Shown here piece after piece: positions 1 through 8,037 of a DNA stretch of 64,000 nt. Below the pieces are notes generated by a model. That model saw only the letters and a list, made by a program, of their open reading frames with translations, was not told the origin of the DNA and made no database searches. This stretch comes from Alteromonas sp. KUL106 (GTDB lineage: Bacteria > Pseudomonadota > Gammaproteobacteria > Enterobacterales > Alteromonadaceae): the NCBI RefSeq assembly GCF_009811415.1, contig NZ_BLIG01000048.1, forward strand, positions 1 through 64,000. Direction: 5' to 3'. Every line of letters starts with the position of its first letter. The stretch's first letter is position 1. Both the position numbers and the translations under genes were made by a program.

Positions 1-1
1 C

Positions 2-25
2 AATTATCTATGCGGATTGGTATTA
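2..25 (+). repeat. Recurrent 3'-end intergenic motif, copy 1
   Basis: This 24-base copy consists of AATTATCTATG followed by CGGATTGGTATTA. It lies 28 bases past the stop codon of the YceI gene. Near-identical copies occur at 30966 and 57048, and partial copies at 6782, 29791 and 54224. Function unknown. Confidence 0.6.
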
Positions 26-52
26 AGCGTCAGGTGTTTGGTCTTCGCGTTT

Positions 53-637
53 TTACTGTTCGAAAGTTACAGAAAACGTGACAGGTACCGTAGTCGTTAT
101 ACTCTGTAGACCGGCAATCTTTTGAAGTGCCGCAACACCCTCTCCAAGCCCAAACGACTCTGCTTTGATTAGCGTTGGGGCCGTGGTTGATACCGTTAAC
201 GTATCGTCGCTCACTCTGCTTGCTTGCACCGAAAATGATGTAGGTACCGCTTTGCCGTGCAACGTTAATATGCCGTCTACTTTTCCGTTAACTACATCAC
301 CTGCCTGTAGGTTCGTCATCGAGTCAGGGAGGGTTGCTTCAAACGTTGCTTGTGCAAATTTAGTGACATTAAACAGCATTTCTTGCATGCGCTCGTTGCG
401 AATATCAATTGCTGTGTTAACCGACGCTAAGTCAACAGCAACGCTAAGTTTACCGCTATCAGACAGTGAGCCTTCAAAGCTATCAAATTCATGTACTTCA
501 GTGACTTGGGCGTTCTTCGTTGATAAAAAATGCAGCACGCTTGTTTCGCCGTCAATCGACCAATCAGCTACGGCAGGAAATGCCAGTCCACAGGCTAGCA
601 ATGCTGTCGATAACGCGTGAATACGTGTAGTCATCAT
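53..637 (-). CDS. YceI family periplasmic protein
   Basis: This 194-residue protein has a signal peptide (residues 1 to about 24, ending AVA before DWSIDGE) followed by one YceI-like domain. The phrases WSIDGETSVLHF, the SVAVDLASVNT segment and the GILTLHGKAVP segment are typical of this lipocalin-like fold, which binds polyisoprenoid or other amphiphilic ligands. It is predicted to be periplasmic. Two adjacent ATG codons (637 and 634) follow an AAAGGAG ribosome site, so the start is uncertain by one codon. It is probably monocistronic. The precise ligand cannot be told from sequence. Confidence 0.88.
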   Translation of the reverse strand: MMTTRIHALSTALLACGLAFPAVADWSIDGETSVLHFLSTKNAQVTEVHEFDSFEGSLSDSGKLSVAVDLASVNTAIDIRNERMQEMLFNVTKFAQATFEATLPDSMTNLQAGDVVNGKVDGILTLHGKAVPTSFSVQASRVSDDTLTVSTTAPTLIKAESFGLGEGVAALQKIAGLQSITTTVPVTFSVTFEQ

Positions 638-763
638 AAGTTACTCCTTTTACTATTAGGTTCCATCTGGCTTGATTTAACCATGACCAGAGTAATGAGG
701 CCCAGCAACATTACCACGCTATTATACGTAGCTTAGCAAACTGCGCTATTTGTTTTATACGCG

Positions 764-1609
764 CTAATGCTGATGCGGGTTTACAAAATCATCATACTGG
801 ACAACGTCTTGCCATGGCACTCGTTGATCGCCCATTACCACAAAATCTGGGTTCTCTAGCGAATGACGCTGATTATATGTGAGAGGTTCGAAGTTCGCTG
901 CCGCAATACTGCCACCGGCTTCTGAAACAATGCACTGAGACGCCCCGGTATCCCATTCGCCAGTAATGCCAATGCGCATAAAGACGTCGGCTTTGCCTTC
1001 TGCGATGAAGCACGCTTTCAGCGAACAGCTTCCTAGAGGTAGAGTTTGATAAACGCGCTTAGCACACATTCTGCTGAGCACTTTTTCCCGTGATTGACGG
1101 CGACTAATTGCAATCATAACAACGCTATTTTTAGGGTCGTCTAATTTACGCACTTTGATGGGATGGTCGCCGTCTGGGGACGATTTAAACGCGCCCTTGC
1201 CCTTTTGTGCGTAATACAATGACTGCCCTGGAGGCCAGAATATTACGCCAATGGTTGGTTCGTTGTTTTCTATCAAAGCAATGTTAACTGCGAAATCACC
1301 GCTTCGCGCGATGAATTCTTGGGTACCGTCAATGGGGTCGATAAGCCAATATCGAGGCCAATGCTTTCGCTCTTCTAAACTTGCGTGCTTATTTTCTTCT
1401 GACAGGATAGGAATGTCAGGTGTCGCGGCTTTAAGGCGCTTATTTATGATATCGTTAGCCAAATAGTCTGCGCTGGTGACGGGAGATTCATCGTCTTTTT
1501 GGTAAGCATCAAAATCACCTTTATCGTACACTTCTAATACAGCTTCGCCAGCTTCTATGGCAATTTTTTTAGCAAGTTCTAGTAGGTCGGCATGGGCGTC
1601 ATCGGGCAT
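764..1609 (-). CDS. cysQ: 3'(2'),5'-bisphosphate nucleotidase CysQ
   Basis: A 281-residue inositol-monophosphatase superfamily enzyme that hydrolyses 3'-phosphoadenosine 5'-phosphate to AMP, recycling the by-product of sulfate assimilation. The metal-binding motifs are visible: SEEN near residue 70, DPIDGTQEF near residue 92 and the C-terminal EWDTGASQCIVSEAGG. The length is normal for CysQ. The start lies 3 bases after the nudE stop, so the two are almost certainly cotranscribed. The cysQ-nudE pair next to a T2SS operon is also known from Vibrio and Shewanella. Confidence 0.93.
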   Translation of the reverse strand: MPDDAHADLLELAKKIAIEAGEAVLEVYDKGDFDAYQKDDESPVTSADYLANDIINKRLKAATPDIPILSEENKHASLEERKHWPRYWLIDPIDGTQEFIARSGDFAVNIALIENNEPTIGVIFWPPGQSLYYAQKGKGAFKSSPDGDHPIKVRKLDDPKNSVVMIAISRRQSREKVLSRMCAKRVYQTLPLGSCSLKACFIAEGKADVFMRIGITGEWDTGASQCIVSEAGGSIAAANFEPLTYNQRHSLENPDFVVMGDQRVPWQDVVQYDDFVNPHQH

Positions 1610-1612
1610 AGT

Positions 1613-2176
1613 TTATTGTTCCTTAAACCACTTTTGAGCTAAAAACAGCGCGGCTATGCAGCGTGCTTCTATAAAGTCTTCTCTAGCAAGTAAAGCATCT
1701 GCTTCATCTAAAGGCCAATGAATTACCTCAAGCGGTTCAGGCTCATCGCCCTCTAGTTGTTTTGGATACAAGTCGCGGGCCAATACGATCGTCATGTTGG
1801 CATTAAAAAAGGTAGGAGCCATGCTCACTTTGTGAAGTTCGATAAGGTCGTGAGCAGCAAAGCCGGCTTCTTCTTGAAGCTCGCGATTGGCCGCTTCAAT
1901 AGCACTCTCACCGGGGTCAATCAGACCTTTTGGAAAACCAAGTTGATACGAGTGCGTGCCCGCGGCATATTCGCGAATTAACACCATGGTGTTTTCATCT
2001 AGCATTGGCACAATCATCACCGCGCCTCTGTTACCGCCAGCCATGCGCTCGAATTCACGGGTGGCGCCGTTAGAAAACTCAAGGTCTAGGCGCTCTACCC
2101 TAAAGAGTTTGCTTTGGGCAACGATTTCACGAGAATGAATTTGTGGTAACGGTTTGTTCGGATCAATTTTCGGCAT
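1613..2176 (-). CDS. nudE: ADP compounds hydrolase NudE
   Basis: A 187-residue Nudix hydrolase acting on ADP-ribose, NADH, diadenosine polyphosphates and similar ADP compounds. The Nudix box reads GLIDPGESAIEAANRELQEE at about residues 84-103 and is complete. The segments LEFSNGATREFERM, AVMIVPML and LEGDEPEPLEVIHWPL match NudE proper rather than general ADP-ribose pyrophosphatases. It is divergent from yrfG across a 71-base gap and leads the nudE-cysQ unit. Confidence 0.95.
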   Translation of the reverse strand: MPKIDPNKPLPQIHSREIVAQSKLFRVERLDLEFSNGATREFERMAGGNRGAVMIVPMLDENTMVLIREYAAGTHSYQLGFPKGLIDPGESAIEAANRELQEEAGFAAHDLIELHKVSMAPTFFNANMTIVLARDLYPKQLEGDEPEPLEVIHWPLDEADALLAREDFIEARCIAALFLAQKWFKEQ

Positions 2177-2247
2177 GTCTCTCGCTACAACTTTGTTATC
2201 ATACTTGTATACAATTTATTAGCTTACTTCATTATAAGGAAAATCGC

Positions 2248-2961
2248 TTGCCCTTTCTGCCCTGGAATGAAATAGATACAGTACTACTCGATATGGACGG
2301 AACCTTGTTGGACCTTCATTATGATAATCAGTTCTGGCTGCATCATCTACCCAAGCGTTTAGCAGAGTTGCGAGGTATTTCCGAAGCACAAAGTCAGCAG
2401 GAAATGACGGAGCGTTATGAAGCAGTGTTTGGTCAAATTCAATGGTACTGCTTAGATTACTGGGCTGAGTCGCTCGCATTAGACTTAGAAAACGAATTTA
2501 TGCCGCTAAAGCGCGAGCTTGCTCATTTGCTCGCCCTTCGAGAAGATACGATCCCCTTTCTCGATGCCCTTCACGCTTCAGGTCGAGAAGTTGTGTTGGT
2601 GACCAACGCGCACCCTAATAGTCTGGCACTTAAGATTGAACATACTCAGCTTGACGCCCACATCGACAACTTGATTTCTACCCATGAGTTTGGCGTAACG
2701 AAAGAGTCCCAATTATTGTGGGAGCGTTTGCAAAAACGCATTAAATTCGACGCCAGTCGCACCTTGTTTGTCGATGATTCGCTGCCGATATTGAATGCGG
2801 CGAAAACGTTCGGCATTAAACATTTATTAGCAGTTGATAACCCTGACAGTACGCTGCCTAACAGAAATATTAGCGAGTTTCCTGCGGTGCGTGACTATCG
2901 TTTAATGCTTAATGATATTAGTGCTAACCCAGTAGGTAATGCCGCGAAAGGACATTTTTAA
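2248..2961 (+). CDS. yrfG: GMP/IMP nucleotidase YrfG (HAD family), TTG start
   Basis: A HAD-superfamily 5'-nucleotidase that dephosphorylates GMP and IMP. The nucleophile motif is DMDGTLLDL, motif II is VTNAHP and motif IV is LFVDDS; the WYCLDYW and LREDTIPFLDAL segments are specific to YrfG. The open frame runs upstream to an ATG at 2143, but that would overlap nudE and add 35 residues not found in the family. A TTG at 2248, seven bases after AAGGA (2236-2240), gives 237 residues starting LPFLPWNEIDTVLL, which aligns with E. coli YrfG. The next gene follows 13 bases downstream. Confidence 0.9.
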   Translation: MPFLPWNEIDTVLLDMDGTLLDLHYDNQFWLHHLPKRLAELRGISEAQSQQEMTERYEAVFGQIQWYCLDYWAESLALDLENEFMPLKRELAHLLALREDTIPFLDALHASGREVVLVTNAHPNSLALKIEHTQLDAHIDNLISTHEFGVTKESQLLWERLQKRIKFDASRTLFVDDSLPILNAAKTFGIKHLLAVDNPDSTLPNRNISEFPAVRDYRLMLNDISANPVGNAAKGHF

Positions 2962-2974
2962 AGGACGAAAGCAA

Positions 2975-3520
2975 ATGGTCTCCGATACAATTTATGTTGG
3001 GTCGATAAACCCAGTTAAGATTAACGCCGCGTTAAATACCTTGTCTGACACCTTGGAACATGACTTTGATGCGCAAGGAATGGCGGTGCCAAGCGGCGTG
3101 CCTGAGCAGCCAATGAGCGAGGAAGATACTCGCTTAGGCGCAATAAACCGGGTTAAAGCAATGCTCACCCATCATCAAGGTGGATTGTCTGATGCGTGGT
3201 ATGTTGCTATTGAAGGAGGAGTGGATGTCTTTGAAGATGGCCCGGCAACGTTTGCTTATGTTGCTATCTATCACGAGGGGCATTGGTCAGTGACAAGAAG
3301 TGCAAGCTTACCCCTTCCCGTTAGCGTTTATCAGGCGCTGCAGCGAGGCGAAGAACTTGGGCCGGTTATGGATAAGCTCTTTGATATGACGAATGTCAAA
3401 CAAAAAGGGGGGGCGATTGGTTTACTTACGTTAAATCACGCCACCCGACAAAGTGTATATGAAGTAGCGTTAACTTTAGCGATGGCTAAGTTTCACTTTC
3501 CCGACCTGTATACCGATTAG
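2975..3520 (+). CDS. yjjX: Inosine/xanthosine triphosphatase YjjX
   Basis: A 181-residue non-canonical purine NTP phosphatase that removes ITP and XTP from the nucleotide pool. Family hallmarks are SINPVKINAAL at the N-terminus, the SGVPEQPMSEEDTRLGAINR block, WYVAIEGGVD, and KGGAIGLLT near the end. The ATG at 2975 follows AAAGGA by nine bases and is preferred to the in-frame ATG at 2939, which lies inside yrfG. It is probably translated from the yrfG message; both products work on damaged or free purine nucleotides. Confidence 0.92.
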   Translation: MVSDTIYVGSINPVKINAALNTLSDTLEHDFDAQGMAVPSGVPEQPMSEEDTRLGAINRVKAMLTHHQGGLSDAWYVAIEGGVDVFEDGPATFAYVAIYHEGHWSVTRSASLPLPVSVYQALQRGEELGPVMDKLFDMTNVKQKGGAIGLLTLNHATRQSVYEVALTLAMAKFHFPDLYTD

Positions 3521-3827
3521 TTGTTACGCTTCACTACGGTTGTATAACCACGGCTTGTTAAAAAAGCGCTGACCGCTCACGAAAGGCCACTCTCTGCCGT
3601 GAGCTTTAGCTTTTATCGTTTACCTTCTCACGCTCACCAAGAGTACGCCAAGTTGCTCTGAAATCTTTACCGCGTTACGTAATCTTTTCTGAACGATCCC
3701 GTTAATGTTATACGCCTTTGTTGGTGTGATTTTTTCAACTCTATGAATTAAAAAGAAAAAATAGATTTTGTCAGCTTGGCGTTTTAGTTGCACCACCTTT
3801 ATCCCAAAAGGATTAAGGAGAGTGACA
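3521..3827. other. Intergenic region yjjX-sad
   Basis: This 307-base stretch holds no convincing gene. It contains a weak hairpin near 3575-3604 and then AT-rich DNA that should carry the sad promoter. The sad ribosome site AAGGAG lies at 3815-3820. I could not assign confident -35/-10 boxes. Confidence 0.6.
3575..3615 (+). terminator. Possible terminator after yjjX
   Basis: The arms GCTCACG (3575-3581) and CGTGAGC (3598-3604) flank a 16-base loop and are followed by TTTAGCTTTTAT. The stem is short and the T-tract is interrupted, so this is a weak call. Confidence 0.35.
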
Positions 3828-5216
3828 ATGAGTGAGACAATTAATACCTACAACCCTGCAACGGGTGAAAAAATCGATCATTATCATTTGATGTCAGTTG
3901 AGGACGCAGAGCAAGCCGTGACGCGTTCACAAGAAGCATACTTGAATTGGCGTCGTACATCATTTGAGACTCGCGCGGATTTATTCAACAACCTCGCTGA
4001 CCTCATGGAAGAGCGAATTGACGATTTAGCCAGTTTAATGACCCGCGAAATGGGAAAAGTTAAGGCACAGGGTAAGCAAGAAGTGCAGCTATGTGCGGGT
4101 ATTTGTCGTTACACTGCTGAGCATGGCGCATCTATTTTAGAAGATGAGCATCGAATTTTTGAAGGTGGCCGTGCCATTATCACTTATCAGCCTATTGGCG
4201 TCATTTTGGGTATTCAACCTTGGAATTTCCCGCTGTATCAGGTAATTCGCTATAGCGTTTCAAACATTATGGCAGGTAACACCACGGTACTTAAACACGC
4301 ACAAAATGTCTTTGGAATGGCGCAGGCTATTCAGCAAATGTATGAAGATGCAGGCTTTCCTAAAAATGTATATCAGTCATTGTTAATAGATGGCAGTACA
4401 GCTAGCGATTTGATTAAGCATAAGTATGTCCGCGGCGTCACATTCACAGGGAGTGATGAGGTGGGTAAGCAGGTGGCAAAAGAAGCAGCAAGCTTATCGA
4501 AAAAAACCGTTATGGAGTTGGGAAGTAATGATGCCTTCTTAGTACTTGAAGATGCGGATATCGATAATGCCGTAGAAATGTGTATTCAAGGCCGAGTCAT
4601 CAATAACGGCGAAACGTGCGTGGCGGCGAAGCGCTTTGTTATTGTAGATAGCGTGTACGACGAATTTAGAGATAAGTTTGTTGCGCAGTGCAAGAAGTTG
4701 AAAGTGGGCGACCCTACAGACGAAAATACCGATTTAGGGCCCATGGCGCGTGAGGACTTACGAGATGAATTGCACGACCAAGTTAAAAAGTCGTTGGAAA
4801 ATGGCGCAAAACTGACCCTTGGTGGAGAAGTGCCAGATACAAACGGATACTTTTATCCCGTTACCATTCTTGAAGAAGTGTCGCCAGGCATGCCAGCCTA
4901 CGATGATGAATTATTTGGTCCGGTTGCATCACTTATCAGAGTGCGTGATGACAAGCAGGCAATGGAAGTGGCGAACGATTCTCGCTACGGACTTGGCGGC
5001 GGTATCTTTAGCGCCGATACTGATAAAGCGATTTCATTAGCAAAAGACGAGTTTGATACGGGTATGGTGAATATCAACGGCTATTCGTTAGCTCAGCCTA
5101 ATCTGCCCTTTGGCGGCGTTAAAGATAGTGGTTATGGCCGTGAGCACGGTGGTTATGGTATGCGCGAATTCGTCAATATCAAAACCATTATGGTAGCGGA
5201 AAAATCGACTGACTAA
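3828..5216 (+). CDS. sad: NAD(P)-dependent succinate-semialdehyde dehydrogenase, Sad/YneI type
   Basis: A 462-residue aldehyde dehydrogenase, the same length as E. coli Sad. It oxidises succinate semialdehyde to succinate, feeding GABA or putrescine carbon to the TCA cycle. The general base Glu is in VMELGSNDAFL, the catalytic Cys in NNGETCVAAKR, and the LGPMAREDLRDELHDQV segment is specific to the YneI group. The ATG at 3828 follows AAGGAG; the longer frame from 3768 is not supported. No aminotransferase neighbours are present, so the true semialdehyde substrate is inferred from family. Confidence 0.88.
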   Translation: MSETINTYNPATGEKIDHYHLMSVEDAEQAVTRSQEAYLNWRRTSFETRADLFNNLADLMEERIDDLASLMTREMGKVKAQGKQEVQLCAGICRYTAEHGASILEDEHRIFEGGRAIITYQPIGVILGIQPWNFPLYQVIRYSVSNIMAGNTTVLKHAQNVFGMAQAIQQMYEDAGFPKNVYQSLLIDGSTASDLIKHKYVRGVTFTGSDEVGKQVAKEAASLSKKTVMELGSNDAFLVLEDADIDNAVEMCIQGRVINNGETCVAAKRFVIVDSVYDEFRDKFVAQCKKLKVGDPTDENTDLGPMAREDLRDELHDQVKKSLENGAKLTLGGEVPDTNGYFYPVTILEEVSPGMPAYDDELFGPVASLIRVRDDKQAMEVANDSRYGLGGGIFSADTDKAISLAKDEFDTGMVNINGYSLAQPNLPFGGVKDSGYGREHGGYGMREFVNIKTIMVAEKSTD

Positions 5217-5240
5217 CGTAGAGCAAAATACGTTCATAGA

Positions 5241-5271
5241 AAAGCGGACACTGTTAAGTGTCCGCTTTTTG
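5241..5271. terminator. Bidirectional terminator between sad and the YdgA-like gene
   Basis: A 12-bp perfect stem, AAAGCGGACACT and AGTGTCCGCTTT, with loop GTTA. It is followed by T-rich sequence on the plus strand and by TTTTCT on the minus strand, and it sits between two convergent genes. Confidence 0.85.
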
Positions 5272-5292
5272 TTTAATAACCTTTCTGTGGAA

Positions 5293-6726
5293 TTACTGCG
5301 GTGCAAAGGGCAGTGGAATAGGCGTACCGTTAACGGTGGCTTTCCCATCTTTTAAGGTAAGTTTGGTTTCATATCCATTTTCAGTTTCTTTTATTAGACC
5401 TTGCTGCGCAAATGTACCTAACATCATGGGCGTTTGCTGATCCACAACAGCTTGAAGCTCTTCTGCTGTCATACTTTGCGCCTGGGGCGTTGCCAAAATT
5501 TGGCCCATCATGTAGCCAGACGCCATGCTCTCTGCAAAGGCCTTGTCCGCGGTAATTTGAGCATCAGCCAGCAGATGGGTTACCCAATAACCCGCATCTT
5601 CTAAGGTGCCAGGCAGGGCGTCTATGCCAACGAGTTTTGTGCTAGCGTGAGCATTAAACGAGCCTTCGGGTAATGTTGCTTTTAGTGTCGTAATGTTTAG
5701 TTCAGGTTCTGCTTTAAGTTGGGTGAGCAAGTTTGCGTTCACAAACTCCATAAGCTTCTCTGGCACTTCTTCAGAAGGCACAAGGAGTGAAGCATTGCTG
5801 AATTCTTGATATGCCTTGATGAAATCGATATCTAAATTATTAAGCGCTACACCCAGAACCATATTGGTGGCTTCAATTTCAGGGCCGACGATTTTATCAA
5901 TCGCATATTCGACGTAAATATTGGCGGTATTATCTTCGTCGTTTACTTCTGTATTTGTAACAAGGGCAATATTATCCAGCTGAACTTTTGAGTCTGGCTC
6001 TAGCCCGTTGATTTCCATATTTTCAATCAGTGCTTTTACCTTTGATTCAAAGAGATCGCCTTTCAATGCTTCTACAATGCTACCTTGGTAGCTTATGTCC
6101 ATCGATAAATTAGACACTGTCATAGACACATCATCAGCATTAATACTGAGTGATTCGCCCAGAGAGGTATAGATAGTCTCATTGCCTTTTGGCTCGGCTT
6201 CGCCTTTAAAACCTGAGAAAAGTAGCGTGAAATTGTCTTCTTCACTGGTCGCGCTCAGTGCCGGAATAACATCCGCATAATGCAAACCACCGAATAAGCC
6301 CACTACGCCTTCATTGTGGTAGATAGGCATTTGTCTATCCCACTGTACGTATTCTCTAAGCTTATCACCATCGATGGATACGGTATAATGAACGCGGCCT
6401 AAACCTATACCGTCGCCGAAATATAAGGGACCATGGTGCGCTACGAGCGTCGCCACCACGCCTGGATTCTCTTCAAATGGCATTTCACCAGAATCCACAT
6501 TTTGCGCATTCATCAGTGCCTGAAAATCAACGGCGAGCTTTACTTCTGCCGTGGTAGAAAACCAGCCTTTGTGGTAAGAAAGTACCTGTGCTGAATAGAG
6601 TGCTTGCTGATTTATTTCGTTGACAGCCGACGTAACATTGTCTTGTACGCTATTACCAATGAAATAGGGCGCGACACCAAGTGCGACTAGGGTAACCCCT
6701 GCGCCTGCTAGAAGAGATTTGTTCAT
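5293..6726 (-). CDS. YdgA-like DUF945 family membrane-anchored protein
   Basis: A 477-residue protein with one N-terminal hydrophobic segment (LLAGAGVTLVALGVAPYFIG) and a long soluble, probably periplasmic, part. The VQDNVTSAVNEINQQALYSAQVLSYHKGWFSTTAEVKL opening is typical of YdgA/DUF945 proteins, which are poorly characterised. The ATG at 6726 follows AAAGGA; the open frame continues upstream to 6909 but that would overlap gspN. It lies downstream of the gsp operon on the same strand, separated by 79 bases that include an inverted repeat, so it may or may not be cotranscribed. Confidence 0.82.
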   Translation of the reverse strand: MNKSLLAGAGVTLVALGVAPYFIGNSVQDNVTSAVNEINQQALYSAQVLSYHKGWFSTTAEVKLAVDFQALMNAQNVDSGEMPFEENPGVVATLVAHHGPLYFGDGIGLGRVHYTVSIDGDKLREYVQWDRQMPIYHNEGVVGLFGGLHYADVIPALSATSEEDNFTLLFSGFKGEAEPKGNETIYTSLGESLSINADDVSMTVSNLSMDISYQGSIVEALKGDLFESKVKALIENMEINGLEPDSKVQLDNIALVTNTEVNDEDNTANIYVEYAIDKIVGPEIEATNMVLGVALNNLDIDFIKAYQEFSNASLLVPSEEVPEKLMEFVNANLLTQLKAEPELNITTLKATLPEGSFNAHASTKLVGIDALPGTLEDAGYWVTHLLADAQITADKAFAESMASGYMMGQILATPQAQSMTAEELQAVVDQQTPMMLGTFAQQGLIKETENGYETKLTLKDGKATVNGTPIPLPFAPQ

Positions 6727-6758
6727 TTTACAATCCTTTGTTAAGAATGTTCCGGTTT

Positions 6759-6782
6759 GCCCTGATATATCAATATCAGGGC
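6759..6782. repeat. Perfect inverted repeat between gspN and the YdgA-like gene
   Basis: The arms GCCCTGATAT (6759-6768) and ATATCAGGGC (6773-6782) are exactly complementary, with the 4-base loop ATCA. Neither strand has a T-tract after it, so a classical terminator is unlikely; it could be an RNA processing or stability hairpin at the end of the gsp message, or an operator. Confidence 0.6.
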
Positions 6783-6796
6783 GGACTGGTATTATA
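6782..6796 (+). repeat. Recurrent 3'-end intergenic motif, partial copy
   Basis: The core CGGACTGGTATTATA is present, directly abutting the inverted repeat and 10 bases beyond the gspN stop. The 5' half seen in other copies is lacking. Confidence 0.45.
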
Positions 6797-6805
6797 TTGT
6801 ACAAA

Positions 6806-7561
6806 CTAGAGTTGAATAGCAATGTAGCCGTTGTTGTTAGGCGTACCAAATAAGCGTGATGCCTGATGGACTTCCTCTGGCAAACTTTCATCGGGTTTGA
6901 ATTTACCACTTACACGAATGTTTTTCATATTGGTGGGAATCACGGCATCCATAGATAGGCTAAGTAGGTTCGGTTCACTTACCGTTATGCCGATATCCTC
7001 GCCTTCGCAGCGAAGTTTCGCCGAGTAGGTGCCGAAATCAATCGGGCCTTGGGTGCCCGCTACTGTTGCATTTAACCAGTCCCCGGTGCCACTTAGTGAC
7101 TGACATGCAGGCCCAAAAGTTAACTCATCAAGCGATACCTTAAAACGCCCGCCAGCGTTGACGGGTAACGGTAAGCGAACTTGTGCAATCACTCGGTCTA
7201 CCGGCAGATAAAGCGTAAAGTTTTCAGTGTTCACTGTACTTTGACTAAACAGCTCAGTTGTTATGGGGCCTTCAAACGCAATGTCGTTTTTATCGCGAAT
7301 GTTTCCCGCTTTCAGGTCTAACTTCACTTTACCCATTAACATGTATAGCGGGCTAAGTTCCCATCTAACGTTGCTGATAGGTAAACCATTGATCACCAGC
7401 GTTTGTGCTTTACCTGAAAACAAGGTGCCGCTGACGCCGCTGACCGAAATATTACTTGGCAACGATACGCGGCCAATTACCTGAGTCGCAGGCATGTAGG
7501 CTATGGCAAATAACAGAAAGGCGATAACACCGCCTATAATCCAACTAACTTTCGACTTCAT
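6806..7561 (-). CDS. gspN: Type II secretion system protein N
   Basis: A 251-residue protein with one N-terminal membrane segment (SWIIGGVIAFLLFAIAYMPA) and a periplasmic domain. The pattern SNISVSGVSGTLFSGKA, NVRWELSPLYMLMGKVKLDL and a late Cys pair (C in GPACQSLSG, C in LRCEGED) is characteristic of GspN, an accessory component of the secretion apparatus. Its start overlaps the gspM stop by four bases, which implies translational coupling. It is the last gene of the gsp operon. Confidence 0.9.
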   Translation of the reverse strand: MKSKVSWIIGGVIAFLLFAIAYMPATQVIGRVSLPSNISVSGVSGTLFSGKAQTLVINGLPISNVRWELSPLYMLMGKVKLDLKAGNIRDKNDIAFEGPITTELFSQSTVNTENFTLYLPVDRVIAQVRLPLPVNAGGRFKVSLDELTFGPACQSLSGTGDWLNATVAGTQGPIDFGTYSAKLRCEGEDIGITVSEPNLLSLSMDAVIPTNMKNIRVSGKFKPDESLPEEVHQASRLFGTPNNNGYIAIQL

Positions 7562-8037
7562 GCTTTACCTAACTGTAGTCGGCGAATTTTGATATAGCCT
7601 GGTGCATCGGCTTCGGCAATATCGGCTTGAAGGATAACCACACCCATGTTCTCCATGGCTTTAAGCCAATCTAAAACGCTGTTGAAAGGGGCTTGGTCTA
7701 CCCATACTTGCAGCTCTTCACCCTGAGGCTGCATACGTGAAATGGCAATGTCGTGCTGCGCAGTGGTGCGATTTACCGCTTGGGGCAAAGAACCAGAGAA
7801 CGCGCGCTTACCGCCGCTAACACGACGTAACTGCTGGGCCCTAGCTGCACTTTCTTTTACCCACACCAACAGTGACTGCTGGTTATCAAGTAGCTGTCTT
7901 TGTCTATCTAATGAAGCGTTGAGGGGAGACCAAACCGCAAAATAAAATAGGGCAATTACAATCATAACCGCTGAGAACAATACGAGTTTTTGCTCGCGTT
8001 CAGTGAGCGCTTTATACTTTTCTAAAAGTGCGTTCAT
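7558..8037 (-). CDS. gspM: Type II secretion system protein M
   Basis: A 159-residue bitopic inner-membrane protein. A cytoplasmic stretch (LEKYKALTEREQKLVLFSA) precedes one membrane helix, then a periplasmic ferredoxin-like domain. GspM pairs with GspL in the inner-membrane platform. Both ends overlap the neighbouring gsp genes by four bases. The motif INRTTAQHDIAISRMQPQGEELQVW-like region is typical, here beginning VNRTTAQHDIAISR. Confidence 0.92.
   Translation of the reverse strand: MNALLEKYKALTEREQKLVLFSAVMIVIALFYFAVWSPLNASLDRQRQLLDNQQSLLVWVKESAARAQQLRRVSGGKRAFSGSLPQAVNRTTAQHDIAISRMQPQGEELQVWVDQAPFNSVLDWLKAMENMGVVILQADIAEADAPGYIKIRRLQLGKA

Noticed and set aside
165..620. Long plus-strand open frame opposite the YceI gene
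   Set aside because: It is the antisense shadow of a clear YceI gene with signal peptide, and its translation shows no domain.
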